DNA from: Variovorax sp. HW608
GTDB lineage: Bacteria > Pseudomonadota > Gammaproteobacteria > Burkholderiales > Burkholderiaceae_C
Direction of reading: 5' to 3'
Length of the DNA stretch: 64,000 bases
NCBI RefSeq assembly: GCF_900090195.1
Contig: NZ_LT607803.1
Location: 186,001-250,000, forward strand
How positions within the stretch are numbered: the first letter of the stretch is position 1; the number at the start of each line of letters is the position of its first letter. The translations under genes and the position numbers were made by a program. Under the pieces are notes generated by a model. That model searched no databases, was not told where the DNA came from, and saw only the letters and a list, made by a program, of their open reading frames with translations. Positions 1 to 11,125 of the stretch are shown piece after piece.

Positions 1-1
1 G

Positions 2-409
2 CTGGCGCGCATCAAGGCGCAGCACGGCATCGCGGCGCTGTGGGATGCGCACTCGATCCGCTCGGTGCTGCCGCGCTTCTTCGAAGGCCGGCTGACCGAT
101 CTGAATCTCGGCACCGCGCAGGGTGCGAGCTGCGATCCGGCGCTCGCCCAGACCCTGCTCGGCATCGCGAAGCAAGCGAGCGGCTTCACCAGCGTGCTCA
201 ACGGCCGCTTCACCGGCGGCTACATCACGCGCCACCACGGCCAGCCGGCAGAGGGCGTGCATGCGGTGCAGCTCGAGATGACGCAGTGCAGCTACATGCA
301 GGAGGCCTTGCCCTTCGACTACCTGCCAGAGGTCGCGGCGCGCGTGCAGCCGCATGTGCGACGCATGCTCGAAGCGGTGCTGCAGTTCGTCGAAGCGCGC
401 CGGTCCTGA
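2..409 (+). CDS. hutG: N-formylglutamate deformylase, C-terminal part (cut by window edge)
   Basis: The enzyme hydrolyses N-formylglutamate to glutamate and formate, the last step of one histidine-degradation branch. The open frame enters from the left edge, so only about 135 C-terminal residues are present. The WDAHSIRS stretch near residue 20 of the fragment and the later GGYITRHHG and EMTQ segments are typical of the HutG/FGase fold. The following aminotransferase is 23 bp downstream on the same strand, so the two are probably co-transcribed. Expression and the N-terminal metal ligands cannot be judged because the start lies outside the window. Confidence 0.85.
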   Translation: MARIKAQHGIAALWDAHSIRSVLPRFFEGRLTDLNLGTAQGASCDPALAQTLLGIAKQASGFTSVLNGRFTGGYITRHHGQPAEGVHAVQLEMTQCSYMQEALPFDYLPEVAARVQPHVRRMLEAVLQFVEARRS

Positions 410-432
410 ACGCTCGCAAAGGCTCTCCACCC

Positions 433-1560
433 ATGAACGCATCCGCCATCCAGGAACTCGTCCGTCCCGAAGTGCCGGGGCTGCCGCCCTACAACGCCGG
501 CCTGTCGTCGGAAGCCGTGCGCTCGCGCTATGGCGTCCTGGACATCGCGCGTCTTGCGAGCAACGAGAACCCCTTCGGCGCGAGCCCGCTGGTGGGCCGT
601 GCCCTGGCCGATCTCGCGCTGCGCGTGGGCACGTACCCGGACGCGAACTGCACCGCGCTGCGATCGGCCATCGCCGAGCGCACGGGGGCGCGTGCCGAAC
701 AGATCGTCATCGGCAACGGCTCCGAGTCGATCCTGCAGATGCTCTGCCAGGCCTTCCTGTCGCCCGGCGACCGCGTGCTCACCCAGCGGCCGGCCTTCGG
801 CCTGCACGAGATCTATCCGCGCATGATGGGCGCGCAGGTCGAGCTGCTGGCGCTCACGCCCACGCTGGCGTTCGACCTCGATGCCTGGTGCGAGGCGCTG
901 GCGCGCGGAACGAAGATGGCGATGATCGCCAATCCCTCGAACCCGGTGGGCTGCATGTTCGATGCGAAAGCCTTCGCGCGTTTGCTCGAAGCCACGCCGG
1001 CCGGCACGCTGCTGGTCGTCGACGAGGCCTATTACGAATACGCCCGCCTCGCGAGCGGCTTCCCCGACGCGCTGGCGATGCTGCGTGAGCAGTCGCGTCC
1101 GTGGATCGTGCTGCGCACCTTCTCGAAGGCCTGGGGGCTCGCGGGGCTGCGCGTCGGCTACGGCATCGCTTCGGACGCCGCGCTGATCCAATGGCTCGAT
1201 CGCGTGCGCACGCCGTTCAACGTCAACGAGGCCGCCCAGGCCGCCGCGCAGGCGGCCTGGGCCGATACGTCTTTCATGGCGCAGGCGGTGGCCGAAACGG
1301 TGAAAGAGCGCGAAGCGATGGAACGCGCGCTGCGTGCCATGGCCGTGCCCGGCATGCGCATCGCGCCCTCGGCGGCGAACTTCCTCTTCATCGATCTGGC
1401 GCGACCCAACGGGCCGGTCAACGAGGCGCTGCTCGCGCGCGGCATCATCGTCAAGCCGTGGAAGGAGCCGGGCTTCGAGAACTTCATCCGCGTCTCGATC
1501 GGCAGCGCCAACGACAACGCGCGCTTCGTTGCAGCGCTGCGCGAGATCCTCGGCGCGTAG
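433..1560 (+). CDS. hisC: Histidinol-phosphate aminotransferase family (HisC-like), class I/II PLP enzyme
   Basis: This PLP-dependent aminotransferase has 375 residues, normal for HisC. SNENPFG (about 43-49), the NPSNP loop (167-171), VVDEAYYEY around D207 and the PLP lysine K232 in [16 protein letters not shown] are all present, and the C-terminal FIRVSIG motif supports HisC. The ATG at 433 is preferred because homology begins at once and a longer upstream frame overlaps hutG. The family interconverts imidazole-acetol phosphate and histidinol phosphate. Placement right after hutG suggests either a histidine-linked transaminase in a hut operon or simply a second hisC copy; the substrate cannot be fixed from sequence. 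Confidence 0.82.
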   Translation: MNASAIQELVRPEVPGLPPYNAGLSSEAVRSRYGVLDIARLASNENPFGASPLVGRALADLALRVGTYPDANCTALRSAIAERTGARAEQIVIGNGSESILQMLCQAFLSPGDRVLTQRPAFGLHEIYPRMMGAQVELLALTPTLAFDLDAWCEALARGTKMAMIANPSNPVGCMFDAKAFARLLEATPAGTLLVVDEAYYEYARLASGFPDALAMLREQSRPWIVLRTFSKAWGLAGLRVGYGIASDAALIQWLDRVRTPFNVNEAAQAAAQAAWADTSFMAQAVAETVKEREAMERALRAMAVPGMRIAPSAANFLFIDLARPNGPVNEALLARGIIVKPWKEPGFENFIRVSIGSANDNARFVAALREILGA

Positions 1561-1600
1561 CGACAAGACCCGCCGCCGTCGCGGGCGAAGGGGCGCTTTC

Positions 1601-1606
1601 TACAAT
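1601..1606 (+). promoter_or_regulatory. Possible -10 box just before metH part 1
   Basis: TACAAT lies 7 nt before the ATG of metH part 1, and no Shine-Dalgarno sequence can fit between. If it is a real -10 element, transcription would start at or within a few bases of the start codon, giving a leaderless or nearly leaderless mRNA. No clear -35 box is seen, so the call is weak. Confidence 0.3.
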
Positions 1607-1613
1607 CGCGTCC

Positions 1614-2660
1614 ATGAAGCCCATCGCCTACACCCGCGCCCAGAAGCTGCCCGAGATCCTCGCCCAACGCATCGTCATCCTCGACGGCGCGATGGGCACG
1701 ATGATCCAGCGCTTCAAGCTTACCGAGGCGCAATACCGCGGCGAGCGCTTCAAGGACTTCCCGCGCGACGTGAAGGGCAACAACGAGCTGCTGTCGCTGA
1801 CACGGCCCGACGTGATCCGCGACATCCATGAAGGCTATCTGGCTGCCGGCGCCGACCTCGTCGAGACCAACACCTTCGGCGCCACCCGCATCGCGCAGGA
1901 GGACTACAAGATGGCCGATCTCGCGCGCGAGATGAATTTCGAATCCGCCAGGCTCGCGCGCGCCGCCTGCGACAAGTTCAGCACGCCCGACAAGCCGCGC
2001 TTCGTGGCCGGCGCGCTCGGCCCGACGCCGAAGACCGCGAGCATCAGCCCCGACGTCAACGATCCGGGCGCGCGCAACGTGAGCTTCGAGGAACTGCGCG
2101 AGTCCTACTACGAACAGGTCGAGGCGCTGGTGCAGGGCGGCGCCGACGTGCTGCTGGTCGAAACCATCTTCGACACCCTCAACGCCAAGGCCGCGCTGTT
2201 CGCGATCGACGAGTATTTCGAGGCCAGCGGCGAGCGCCTGCCGATCATCATCAGCGGCACCGTGACCGATGCCTCCGGCCGCATCCTGAGCGGCCAGACC
2301 GTGACCGCCTTCTGGCACAGCGTGCGCCATGCGCAGCCGCTGGCGATCGGCCTCAATTGCGCGCTCGGCGCGGCGCTGATGCGGCCCTATATCCAGGAAC
2401 TGGCGCGCGTCGCGGACGACACCTTCATCAGCTGCTATCCCAACGCCGGCCTGCCCAATCCGATGAGCGAGACCGGCTTCGACGAGACGCCGGAGGTGAC
2501 CTCGCGCCTCTTGCACGAGTTCGCGGCCGAAGGGCTGGTCAACATCGTGGGTGGCTGCTGCGGCACCACGCCCGAGCACATCGCGGCGATCGGACAGGCG
2601 GTGTCGCCGGTGCCGGGGCGCCGGCTGAATCCCGCCGGCTTCTATCGCGAAGCGGCTTGA
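1614..2660 (+). CDS. metH: Methionine synthase part 1: homocysteine-binding (S-methyltransferase) domain
   Basis: This is the stand-alone homocysteine S-methyltransferase module of cobalamin-dependent methionine synthase, 348 residues. [11 protein letters not shown] begins the fold. The zinc-binding cysteines are visible at C249 (GLNCALG) and C315/C316 (GGCCGTTP). It binds and activates homocysteine for methylation by the B12 module. The folate, B12 and reactivation domains are absent and are encoded separately at 5096-7849, so the two proteins must work together. The gene between 2660 and 5096 is unrelated to methionine synthesis. The start at 1614 has no ribosome-binding site. Confidence 0.93.
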   Translation: MKPIAYTRAQKLPEILAQRIVILDGAMGTMIQRFKLTEAQYRGERFKDFPRDVKGNNELLSLTRPDVIRDIHEGYLAAGADLVETNTFGATRIAQEDYKMADLAREMNFESARLARAACDKFSTPDKPRFVAGALGPTPKTASISPDVNDPGARNVSFEELRESYYEQVEALVQGGADVLLVETIFDTLNAKAALFAIDEYFEASGERLPIIISGTVTDASGRILSGQTVTAFWHSVRHAQPLAIGLNCALGAALMRPYIQELARVADDTFISCYPNAGLPNPMSETGFDETPEVTSRLLHEFAAEGLVNIVGGCCGTTPEHIAAIGQAVSPVPGRRLNPAGFYREAA

Positions 2661-2737
2661 GGAGGCGCAGGCGGCCGCGTCCGATTGACAGCGGCAATGC
2701 GGCCCACCTAACCTGCTTTCGCAAAGGATTCGCATAC

Positions 2738-3544
2738 ATGCACAAACTGACCCGGCGGTGGATCGGCATCGGCGCCATCGCACTCTCGCTTCCGCTCGCT
2801 GCGGCGGCACAACAGGCCTTCACGCGGGGCAGCGTCAACCTGCGGGCCGGCCCTTCGAGCGCCTATCCGCTGGTCGCGCTGCTGGGGCCGGGCCAGCCGC
2901 TGCAGGTGATGGGCTGCACCGCCGGCTTCGGATGGTGCGACGTCGTGTTGCCGGATGGGCTTCGCGGCTGGGCCTATGCGGGCAGCCTCGATTACGCCTA
3001 CGAGGAACAGCGCGTACCGCTGGCCGCCTATGGCGCGGTGATCGGGGTGCCGATCGTGACCTTCGTGATCGGCAACTACTGGGGCGACTACTACCGCGAT
3101 CGGCCCTGGTACAGCCAGCCGCGCTGGTGGGGCGGCAGGCCGCCACCGCCGCCGGTGGCCGGGTGGCGTCCGCTGCCGGCGCCGGTGCCGGCATGGCGGC
3201 CGAATCCCTGGCCGGGGTTCGGCCCGGGTGGCCACCCGCCCGCAGGGGTCCGGCCGCCGGCAGCGGCCTTCAGGCCCGCGCCGCCGATGGGGATCCGTCC
3301 GCCGGTGGATCCGGGTCACCGGCCGCCGTCACCGCCTGTCGGGATACGTCCTCCGGCGCCGGATCACGGCTTCCGCGCGGGTGGGCCGGGCCGTCCGGAT
3401 TGGAATGCCGGTCAGCCGCGGGGCGATCAGGGTGGCGGGCATGGCCGCGGTGGTGACCAAGGCAACCATCGCGGGCATGGCGAGGGCGGCGGCCGCGGCG
3501 ATCAGGGCGACCGCGGCCAGGGGCGCGGACACGGCGACCGCTGA
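2738..3544 (+). CDS. Exported SH3b-domain protein with Pro/Gly-rich tail
   Basis: The protein has 268 residues. Residues 1-24 form a signal peptide ending AAAAQQ, followed by a bacterial SH3 domain (about 28-85: VNLRAGPSSAYPLVALLGPGQPL, read as VNLRAGPSSAYP plus its continuation, with a WAY terminus). A short hydrophobic segment around 95-110 (GAVIGVPIVTFVIGNYW) follows. The rest is low complexity: proline-rich from about 125 to 210, then glycine, histidine and arginine-rich repeats (GDQGGGHGRG type) to the end. Bacterial SH3 domains commonly bind cell-wall or protein ligands, so an envelope role is likely. The exact function is unknown. The strongly compositional tail may be disordered or cell-wall associated. 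Confidence 0.75.
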   Translation: MHKLTRRWIGIGAIALSLPLAAAAQQAFTRGSVNLRAGPSSAYPLVALLGPGQPLQVMGCTAGFGWCDVVLPDGLRGWAYAGSLDYAYEEQRVPLAAYGAVIGVPIVTFVIGNYWGDYYRDRPWYSQPRWWGGRPPPPPVAGWRPLPAPVPAWRPNPWPGFGPGGHPPAGVRPPAAAFRPAPPMGIRPPVDPGHRPPSPPVGIRPPAPDHGFRAGGPGRPDWNAGQPRGDQGGGHGRGGDQGNHRGHGEGGGRGDQGDRGQGRGHGDR

Positions 3545-3553
3545 TTCGCGAGT

Positions 3554-4441
3554 TCAGGTCTTCTTGCGCGCGATCAGTTCGACGAAGCGCTGGGCGCCCA
3601 GTCCCAGCGGGCGCTCGCGGGACCACACCACGTCGACCCACAGATCGAGTCCGTTCGAGAGGTTCTCGAACGGGATCTCGACCAGCGCACCCGCCGCGAC
3701 ATGCGGACGCGCGAAATTGCGCGGCAGCCAGCCCCAGCCGAGCCCGGCGGTGATCAGGCTCAGCGCCGCGAGCGCGTTGTCGGTGCGCCAGACGTGGCGC
3801 GCGAAGACGAAGCGCGGATCGCTGGTCGCCAGATCGCGCCCCGCGACCACGATCTGCCGCGTGGTCGTCAGGTGCGCCTCGCGCAGCCGCCCGCCGGCCG
3901 CCGCCAGCACCGGGTGGTCGGGCGCCATCACCGCCACCATGGTGTCGTTGGCCACCTCCTGAAAACCCTCGCGGCCATCGAGGCTGGGCCGCTCGAAGAC
4001 CAGCGCGAGCTGCGCGCGCCCGCTGTGCAGCAGCGCCAGCGCGTCGGCCTGCGGCGCGGCGAGCACCTCGACCTCCAGCAGCGGGTATTCCTGTGCCAGC
4101 GCGGCCAATGCGCCGCTCCAGGGCGCGGCCAGCAGCTCAGGGGCGATGGCGAGCGTCAGGCGGTTCTCGAGCCCCTGGGTCAGGGCCAGCGCCTGCACCT
4201 GCAACTGCTTGAGCTGCGCGGCCAGCAGCCGCGCCTGCGGCTCCAGCGAGCGTGCCGCAGCGGTCGGCTGCGGTTCGCGGCCGCTGCGGTCGAAAAGGGG
4301 GAGATCGAGCTCCGCCTCGAGGTTGGCGATGGCCATGCTGACCGCCGACGGCACCCGGCCCAGCGCCCGCGCGGCGGCCGAGAACGAGCCATGGTCGATG
4401 ACCGCCAGGAAGACCTCCACGTTCTCGCTCGAAAAGCTCAT
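3554..4441 (-). CDS. LysR-family transcriptional regulator, divergent to the PACE efflux gene
   Basis: The 295-residue protein has an N-terminal winged helix-turn-helix (about 5-62: FLAVIDHGSFSAAARALGRVPSAVS split over the helices) and a LysR substrate-binding domain from about 90 to 290. It is transcribed away from the PACE transporter at 4541, with about 100 bp between the starts containing two inverted repeats. That is the classic LysR arrangement, so it probably controls that transporter in response to a small-molecule ligand. The ligand is not identifiable. Confidence 0.85.
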   Translation of the reverse strand: MSFSSENVEVFLAVIDHGSFSAAARALGRVPSAVSMAIANLEAELDLPLFDRSGREPQPTAAARSLEPQARLLAAQLKQLQVQALALTQGLENRLTLAIAPELLAAPWSGALAALAQEYPLLEVEVLAAPQADALALLHSGRAQLALVFERPSLDGREGFQEVANDTMVAVMAPDHPVLAAAGGRLREAHLTTTRQIVVAGRDLATSDPRFVFARHVWRTDNALAALSLITAGLGWGWLPRNFARPHVAAGALVEIPFENLSNGLDLWVDVVWSRERPLGLGAQRFVELIARKKT

Positions 4442-4450
4442 GGCGTCGAT

Positions 4451-4507
4451 CTTTCAATGAAACTGAAAGAAGATGACTTTATATGTCAGTCGTCGAAACA
4501 TAAAGTC
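4451..4507. promoter_or_regulatory. Divergent regulatory region with two inverted repeats (LysR/PACE)
   Basis: The LysR-PACE intergenic gap holds CTTTCA-N7-TGAAAG (4451-4469) and GACTTTAT-N17-ATAAAGTC (4475-4507). This gap is AT-richer than its surroundings. The repeats are placed as LysR recognition and activation sites would be. The binding itself is inferred. Confidence 0.5.
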
Positions 4508-4540
4508 CAGCCCGACAGCAACCAGAACAGGATCGATTTC

Positions 4541-4978
4541 ATGCAAGGGCTCAAGCGTCGCGTGGTCTATATCACCCTCTACGAGGGCATCGCCATCGTG
4601 GCGGCCAGCGCCGGCCTGTCGCTGATGTCGGGCCAGGGCATGGGCCACTCGGGCGTGGTGGCGGCGCTGGCGTCGGTCATCGCGGTGCTGTGGAACCTGG
4701 GCTTCAATGCCCTGTTCGAGCGCTGGGAATCCCGCCAGGCGGTGCGCGGCCGCAGCGTCAGGCGCCGCATCGCGCACGCGATCGGCTTCGAGGGCGGCCT
4801 GGTGGCCTTCCTGGTGCCGGTGTTCGCGTGGTGGCTGAACGTGAGCCTGTGGGAGGCGCTGATGATGGACCTGGGGCTCGTCGTGTTCTTCCTCGTCTAC
4901 ACCTTCGTCTTCAACTGGGCGTTCGACATGGTGTTCGGCCTGCCCGCAGCGGCGACCGGAGAAGCCCAGCCGGCGTAA
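4541..4978 (+). CDS. PACE-family multidrug/biocide efflux transporter
   Basis: The protein has 145 residues, typical for PACE (AceI-like) proton-coupled efflux pumps, with four predicted membrane segments in two tandem BTP repeats. The N-terminal RRVVYITLYEGIAI motif and the WNLGFNALFERWE and FNWAFDMVFG segments match the duplicated PACE signature, including the conserved membrane-embedded acidic residue (E in YEG) and the FNxxFE/D motifs. It would export cationic biocides or polyamines across the inner membrane. It is read divergently from a LysR gene and ends just before the SAH riboswitch of metH part 2. Confidence 0.88.
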   Translation: MQGLKRRVVYITLYEGIAIVAASAGLSLMSGQGMGHSGVVAALASVIAVLWNLGFNALFERWESRQAVRGRSVRRRIAHAIGFEGGLVAFLVPVFAWWLNVSLWEALMMDLGLVVFFLVYTFVFNWAFDMVFGLPAAATGEAQPA

Positions 4979-4988
4979 AATCCGCGCT

Positions 4989-5067
4989 CCCCAAGGAGCG
5001 TTGCAGCGCCACCGCCCCTCGCGCTGCGCGCGAGGGCGAGGCGTCAGGCTTGGGTTCAACGACGCTC
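4989..5067 (+). promoter_or_regulatory. SAH (S-adenosylhomocysteine) riboswitch upstream of metH part 2
   Basis: The segment shows the SAH-riboswitch layout. P1 pairs CCCAAG (4990-4995) with CTTGGG (5049-5054). A conserved GAGCGTTGC stretch follows the 5' strand. An internal GC hairpin lies around 5013-5040. Downstream CAAC (5057-5060) and CGCTC (5063-5067) can pair back to GTTG (5000-5003) and GAGCG (4996-5000), forming the pseudoknot helices. Members of this class in beta- and gammaproteobacteria sit before ahcY and metH and turn the gene on when SAH accumulates. It ends about 29 nt before the ATG. The pairing was done by eye and not scored against a covariance model. Confidence 0.8.
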
Positions 5068-5095
5068 GCCTGATTTCGTTTCCGCAGGTGAGCGC

Positions 5096-7849
<2,754 letters not shown>

Positions 7850-7907
7850 CCGTTCCTGTTCTTGGCGGCGCGAAGCGCGCGCCCGTTCGCAGGCTGCCGT
7901 GGAACCG

Positions 7908-7981
7908 GCTTTGCCGGGCCACCGGCAGCGCCCCCGGTAGGGGGTTGGCGAAGCGACACGAAGTGCGCGCAGCCTGGGGGC
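7908..7981 (-). repeat. Interspersed GC-rich repeat, copy 3 (intergenic, diverged)
   Basis: Read on the minus strand, this stretch follows the same order of blocks as the 72-nt repeats at 17018 and 23700: GCCCCCA..GCT, CGTGTC.C..C, a C-run/G-run hairpin core, then GGCCCGGC. It lies between metH part 2 and the glycosyltransferase gene and ends 7 nt before the latter's ATG, so it may form a hairpin in that mRNA leader. Confidence 0.55.
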
Positions 7982-7988
7982 GAGCCTA

Positions 7989-9767
7989 ATGATCATCTTT
8001 GCAGCCGCGCATTACGCGGCGCTGGCCGTTTTCGTCGCCAGTTGCTGGGGCTTGGGGCGGGCGGTGCTCGCGCGCTTCGGCACGCCCGTGCGCAGCGACG
8101 TCTGGCTCGAGGCCGCGATGGCCGTCACGACCGGCCTCGGCATCTTCATCTGCCTCTTCCAGGCCTTCGGCATCGCGGGCCGGTTCACGCCCACGGTCGT
8201 GGTGACGATGGTCGCGCTCGGCGTCGCCGTGGCGATTGCGCAGCTTCCGGCGTGGCTGCGGCAGTTGCGCATGCGCGAGGTGCCGCCCGCGCTGTCGTGG
8301 CTCGAGAAGATGGGGATGATCGCGCTCGCGCTGGTTGCGGTCACCACGCTGGCCGCGCCGCTCGCGCCGCCGGCCGCGTTCGACGAACTGATGTACCACC
8401 TGCCGTACGCCCGCGAGGTTGCGGGCAGCGGCAGGCTCGGCGTCTACGAGTGGCTGCGCTATCCCTGGTTCCCGTACAACTACAACCTGCTCTATGCCGG
8501 CGCGCTGATGGTCGGCAACGACGTCTTTCCGCACTTGATCAATGCGCTTGCGGGCTGGACTTCGGTGCTGATCGTCTATCGCCTCGGCGTGCTGCACGTC
8601 AACCGCGTGGTGGCCTGCGTGGGCGCGGCGATCTGGCTCGCCATGGGCGACTACACGGGCGCGCTCATCGACACCAGCGTGGCGCTCTTCGTGCTCGCGG
8701 CCTGCGCGGCGCTGTGGTGGTGGCGCGAAGCGCCGCCGCCCCATGGTTCACGCTGGCTCGCGCTCGCGGCCTTCTTTCTCGGCATCGCGGCCGGGTCCAA
8801 GTACCAGGCGCTCACGGTGCTGCCGCTCGTCGGTGTGTTCGTTCTCTGGCACGAGCGCCGTCCGCGCGTGCTGGCGCTGGCGCTGCTGTGCTTCCTGATC
8901 CCTTGCGTGTACTGGTACGCGCGCAATGCGATCATGACCGGCGACCCCTTCAACCCGATCGGCGCGCGCGTCTTCGGCTTCACCAACTGGAACGCCGCGG
9001 ACTATCGCCTGCAATTGCAGGACGTGCGCGACCACGCCGCGCTGCCGAGCCCGCTCATCTGGGCGTTGCTGGCCGTGCCCTTCAGCGCGCACTGGAAGCG
9101 CTCCGCCGCCTTGCGGGCCGCTGCGGTGTTCTGCCTTTACTCGCTCTTCGTCTGGAGCCTGACCTCGCGCTATCCGCGCTACCTGACCTCGGCTTTTCCG
9201 CTCTTCGCGTTGACGGCCGCGGTGGGCTGGCAGACGGTGTTCGGCGGCATTGCCGCCAGGCTGCGCCGGAAGATGCCCGAGCACGACCGCAGCGGTGGAC
9301 TCGACCGTGCAGGCCGCTGGTTCGCCATCCTGTTGCTGGCAGCCGGCGTAGGCCTTGTCTTTCACAAGACGCGCGAAAAGGTGTCGATGATCGCGGTCAC
9401 GCCACAGCAGCGCGAAGCCTTCCTGCGCAAGAACGTGCCGGGCTACGCGGTGATGAATTACCTGCGCGAGCATGCGACGGGCCACGTCTACCAGATCGCG
9501 CTGAGCGAGGCGACCTACTACGGGCCGAGCCCGGTCTGGGGCGACACGATCGGGCCGTGGCGCTACTCGGACTTCATCCTCTTCCCGCCCGCGGACTATG
9601 CGCGAAAGCTTGCCGAGAAGGGCTTCGAGGCCATCGCCGTGTCGCTGCCCACGGCGACCTACCTCGAGGCCCAGCCGGGCTTCCACGAGCAATTCGCGCT
9701 CATGTACGAGAAAGACAATGCAAAGGCCTATCGCATTCGCCAGTATCGAAATGACAGAACACCCTGA
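7989..9767 (+). CDS. Integral membrane glycosyltransferase, ArnT/PMT (GT39) type
   Basis: The 592-residue protein has roughly a dozen hydrophobic segments and a long soluble C-terminal part. The FDELMYHLPYAREVA segment near residue 130 fits the acidic loop after the first membrane segments in GT39/GT83 enzymes, which move sugars from polyprenyl phosphate donors. It overlaps by 17 bp the next gene, a polyprenol-phosphate glycosyltransferase, and is followed by a GtrA protein. The trio would make, flip and use a lipid-linked sugar at the periplasmic face. The acceptor (LPS, lipid A or protein) is not indicated. Confidence 0.75.
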   Translation: MIIFAAAHYAALAVFVASCWGLGRAVLARFGTPVRSDVWLEAAMAVTTGLGIFICLFQAFGIAGRFTPTVVVTMVALGVAVAIAQLPAWLRQLRMREVPPALSWLEKMGMIALALVAVTTLAAPLAPPAAFDELMYHLPYAREVAGSGRLGVYEWLRYPWFPYNYNLLYAGALMVGNDVFPHLINALAGWTSVLIVYRLGVLHVNRVVACVGAAIWLAMGDYTGALIDTSVALFVLAACAALWWWREAPPPHGSRWLALAAFFLGIAAGSKYQALTVLPLVGVFVLWHERRPRVLALALLCFLIPCVYWYARNAIMTGDPFNPIGARVFGFTNWNAADYRLQLQDVRDHAALPSPLIWALLAVPFSAHWKRSAALRAAAVFCLYSLFVWSLTSRYPRYLTSAFPLFALTAAVGWQTVFGGIAARLRRKMPEHDRSGGLDRAGRWFAILLLAAGVGLVFHKTREKVSMIAVTPQQREAFLRKNVPGYAVMNYLREHATGHVYQIALSEATYYGPSPVWGDTIGPWRYSDFILFPPADYARKLAEKGFEAIAVSLPTATYLEAQPGFHEQFALMYEKDNAKAYRIRQYRNDRTP

Positions 9768-10713
9768 TCTGCCACCGCTGCGCATTGCCGCAGTGATCCC
9801 GTGCTTCAACGAGGCGCTGGCGATCGGGCAGGTGATCGACGAATTCCGCGCGGCACTGCCCGAGGCCGAGATCCATGTGTTCGACAACAACTCGACCGAC
9901 GACACGGCGGCCGTGGCGCGCGCGCACGGCGCCTTCGTCACCCACGTGCCGCTGCGCGGCAAGGGCAACGTCGCGCGCCGCATGTTCGCGGACGTCGAGG
10001 CGGATATCTACGTCATGGTCGACGGCGATGCGACCTATGACCTCGGCGGCGTGCGCGGCCTCATCGACCGGATGGTCGAAGGCAACCTCGACATGGTGGT
10101 CGGCTCGCGCGTCGACGCGGGCGACGATTCGCAGACCTATCGCCCGGGCCACCGCTTCGGCAACCGCCTGCTGACCGGCGCGGTCGCGCGCCTCTTCGGC
10201 GGGCGCCTTCAGGACATGCTCTCGGGCTATCGCGTGTTTTCGCGGCGCTACGCCAAGTCGTTCCCCGCGGTGTCGAAGGGCTTCGAGATCGAGACCGAGC
10301 TCACGGTGCATGCGCTCGAACTGCGCATGCCCTTCGCGGAAGTGCCGGGGCTCTACCGTTCGCGCCCCGAGGGCTCCGAGAGCAAGCTGTCGACCTACCG
10401 CGACGGCTGGCGCATCCTGCGGACCATCTTCAAGCTGTTCGTGAGCGAACGGCCGCTGCAGTTCTTCAGCAGCGTGGCGGCCGTGCTGGTGCTGATCTCG
10501 CTCGTGCTGGCCGAGCCGCTGGTCGTCACCTACCTCCAGACCGGCCTGGTCCCGCGCTTTCCGACCGCCGTGCTCGTGACCGGCACCATGCTGATGGCGA
10601 TGCTGTCCTTCGTCTGCGGCATCGTGCTGCACACCGTGACCATCGGCCGGCAGGAGGCCAAGCGGCTGCGCTACCTCTCGATCCCGGGCGTGCGGCACCG
10701 CGTGCAGCCATGA
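9751..10713 (+). CDS. Family 2 glycosyltransferase, polyprenyl-phosphate sugar synthase type
   Basis: The 320-residue protein has an N-terminal GT-A domain (about 10-230): AAVIPCFNE, the DNNSTDDT metal/nucleotide region and the MVDGDATYD DxD site. Two C-terminal hydrophobic segments (about 243-265 and 275-305) anchor it in the membrane. The layout matches dolichol/undecaprenyl-phosphate mannose or glucose synthases. It overlaps the upstream membrane transferase by 17 bp and the downstream GtrA gene by ATGA. Donor identity is unknown. Confidence 0.87.
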   Translation: MTEHPDLPPLRIAAVIPCFNEALAIGQVIDEFRAALPEAEIHVFDNNSTDDTAAVARAHGAFVTHVPLRGKGNVARRMFADVEADIYVMVDGDATYDLGGVRGLIDRMVEGNLDMVVGSRVDAGDDSQTYRPGHRFGNRLLTGAVARLFGGRLQDMLSGYRVFSRRYAKSFPAVSKGFEIETELTVHALELRMPFAEVPGLYRSRPEGSESKLSTYRDGWRILRTIFKLFVSERPLQFFSSVAAVLVLISLVLAEPLVVTYLQTGLVPRFPTAVLVTGTMLMAMLSFVCGIVLHTVTIGRQEAKRLRYLSIPGVRHRVQP

Positions 10714-11108
10714 AGATCGGCAAGGAGTTCCTGGCCTTCGCGGTCGTCGGTGCGATCGGCTTCGTCGTCGACGTGGGCGTGCTCTACCTCGCATCGCCGC
10801 ATCTGGGCTGGTATGGCGGGCGGGTGCTGTCCTGGATCGCGGCTGCGACCGCCACCTGGCTGCTCAACCGGCACTACACCTTCCGCGCGCGCCAGTCAGG
10901 CGCCTCGATCGTGCGCGAATATGCGCACTACATGCTGACGATGCTCGGCGGCGCGCTGGTCAACTACGCGGCCTACGTGCTCACGCTGCACTGGGTCAGC
11001 GGCTCGTGGGGTCCGGCGCTCGGCGTGGCGGTCGGAAGCGGGGCCGGGCTGGTGGTGAACTTCCTCTCGGCCCGGTACTTCGTCTTCCGGGCCGCGCGCG
11101 AGCACTGA
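10710..11108 (+). CDS. GtrA-family membrane protein
   Basis: The 132-residue protein has four hydrophobic helices and GtrA-type features (FAVVGAIGFVVDVGVLYL, LLNRHYTF and YFVFR). GtrA proteins are small membrane partners of polyprenyl-phosphate glycosyltransferases, thought to help translocate the lipid-linked sugar. It starts within the stop region of the GT2 gene (ATGA overlap), which supports a shared operon. The stop lies only 17 bp from the convergent enamidase stop, with no strong terminator between. Confidence 0.85.
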   Translation: MKIGKEFLAFAVVGAIGFVVDVGVLYLASPHLGWYGGRVLSWIAAATATWLLNRHYTFRARQSGASIVREYAHYMLTMLGGALVNYAAYVLTLHWVSGSWGPALGVAVGSGAGLVVNFLSARYFVFRAAREH

Positions 11109-11125
11109 ACAGGGGGAGAGGCGCC

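Noticed and set aside
7864..7883. GC hairpin after metH part 2 as a terminator
   Set aside because: No T-run follows, and the stem overlaps other GC-rich repeat sequence. The evidence is too weak to list.
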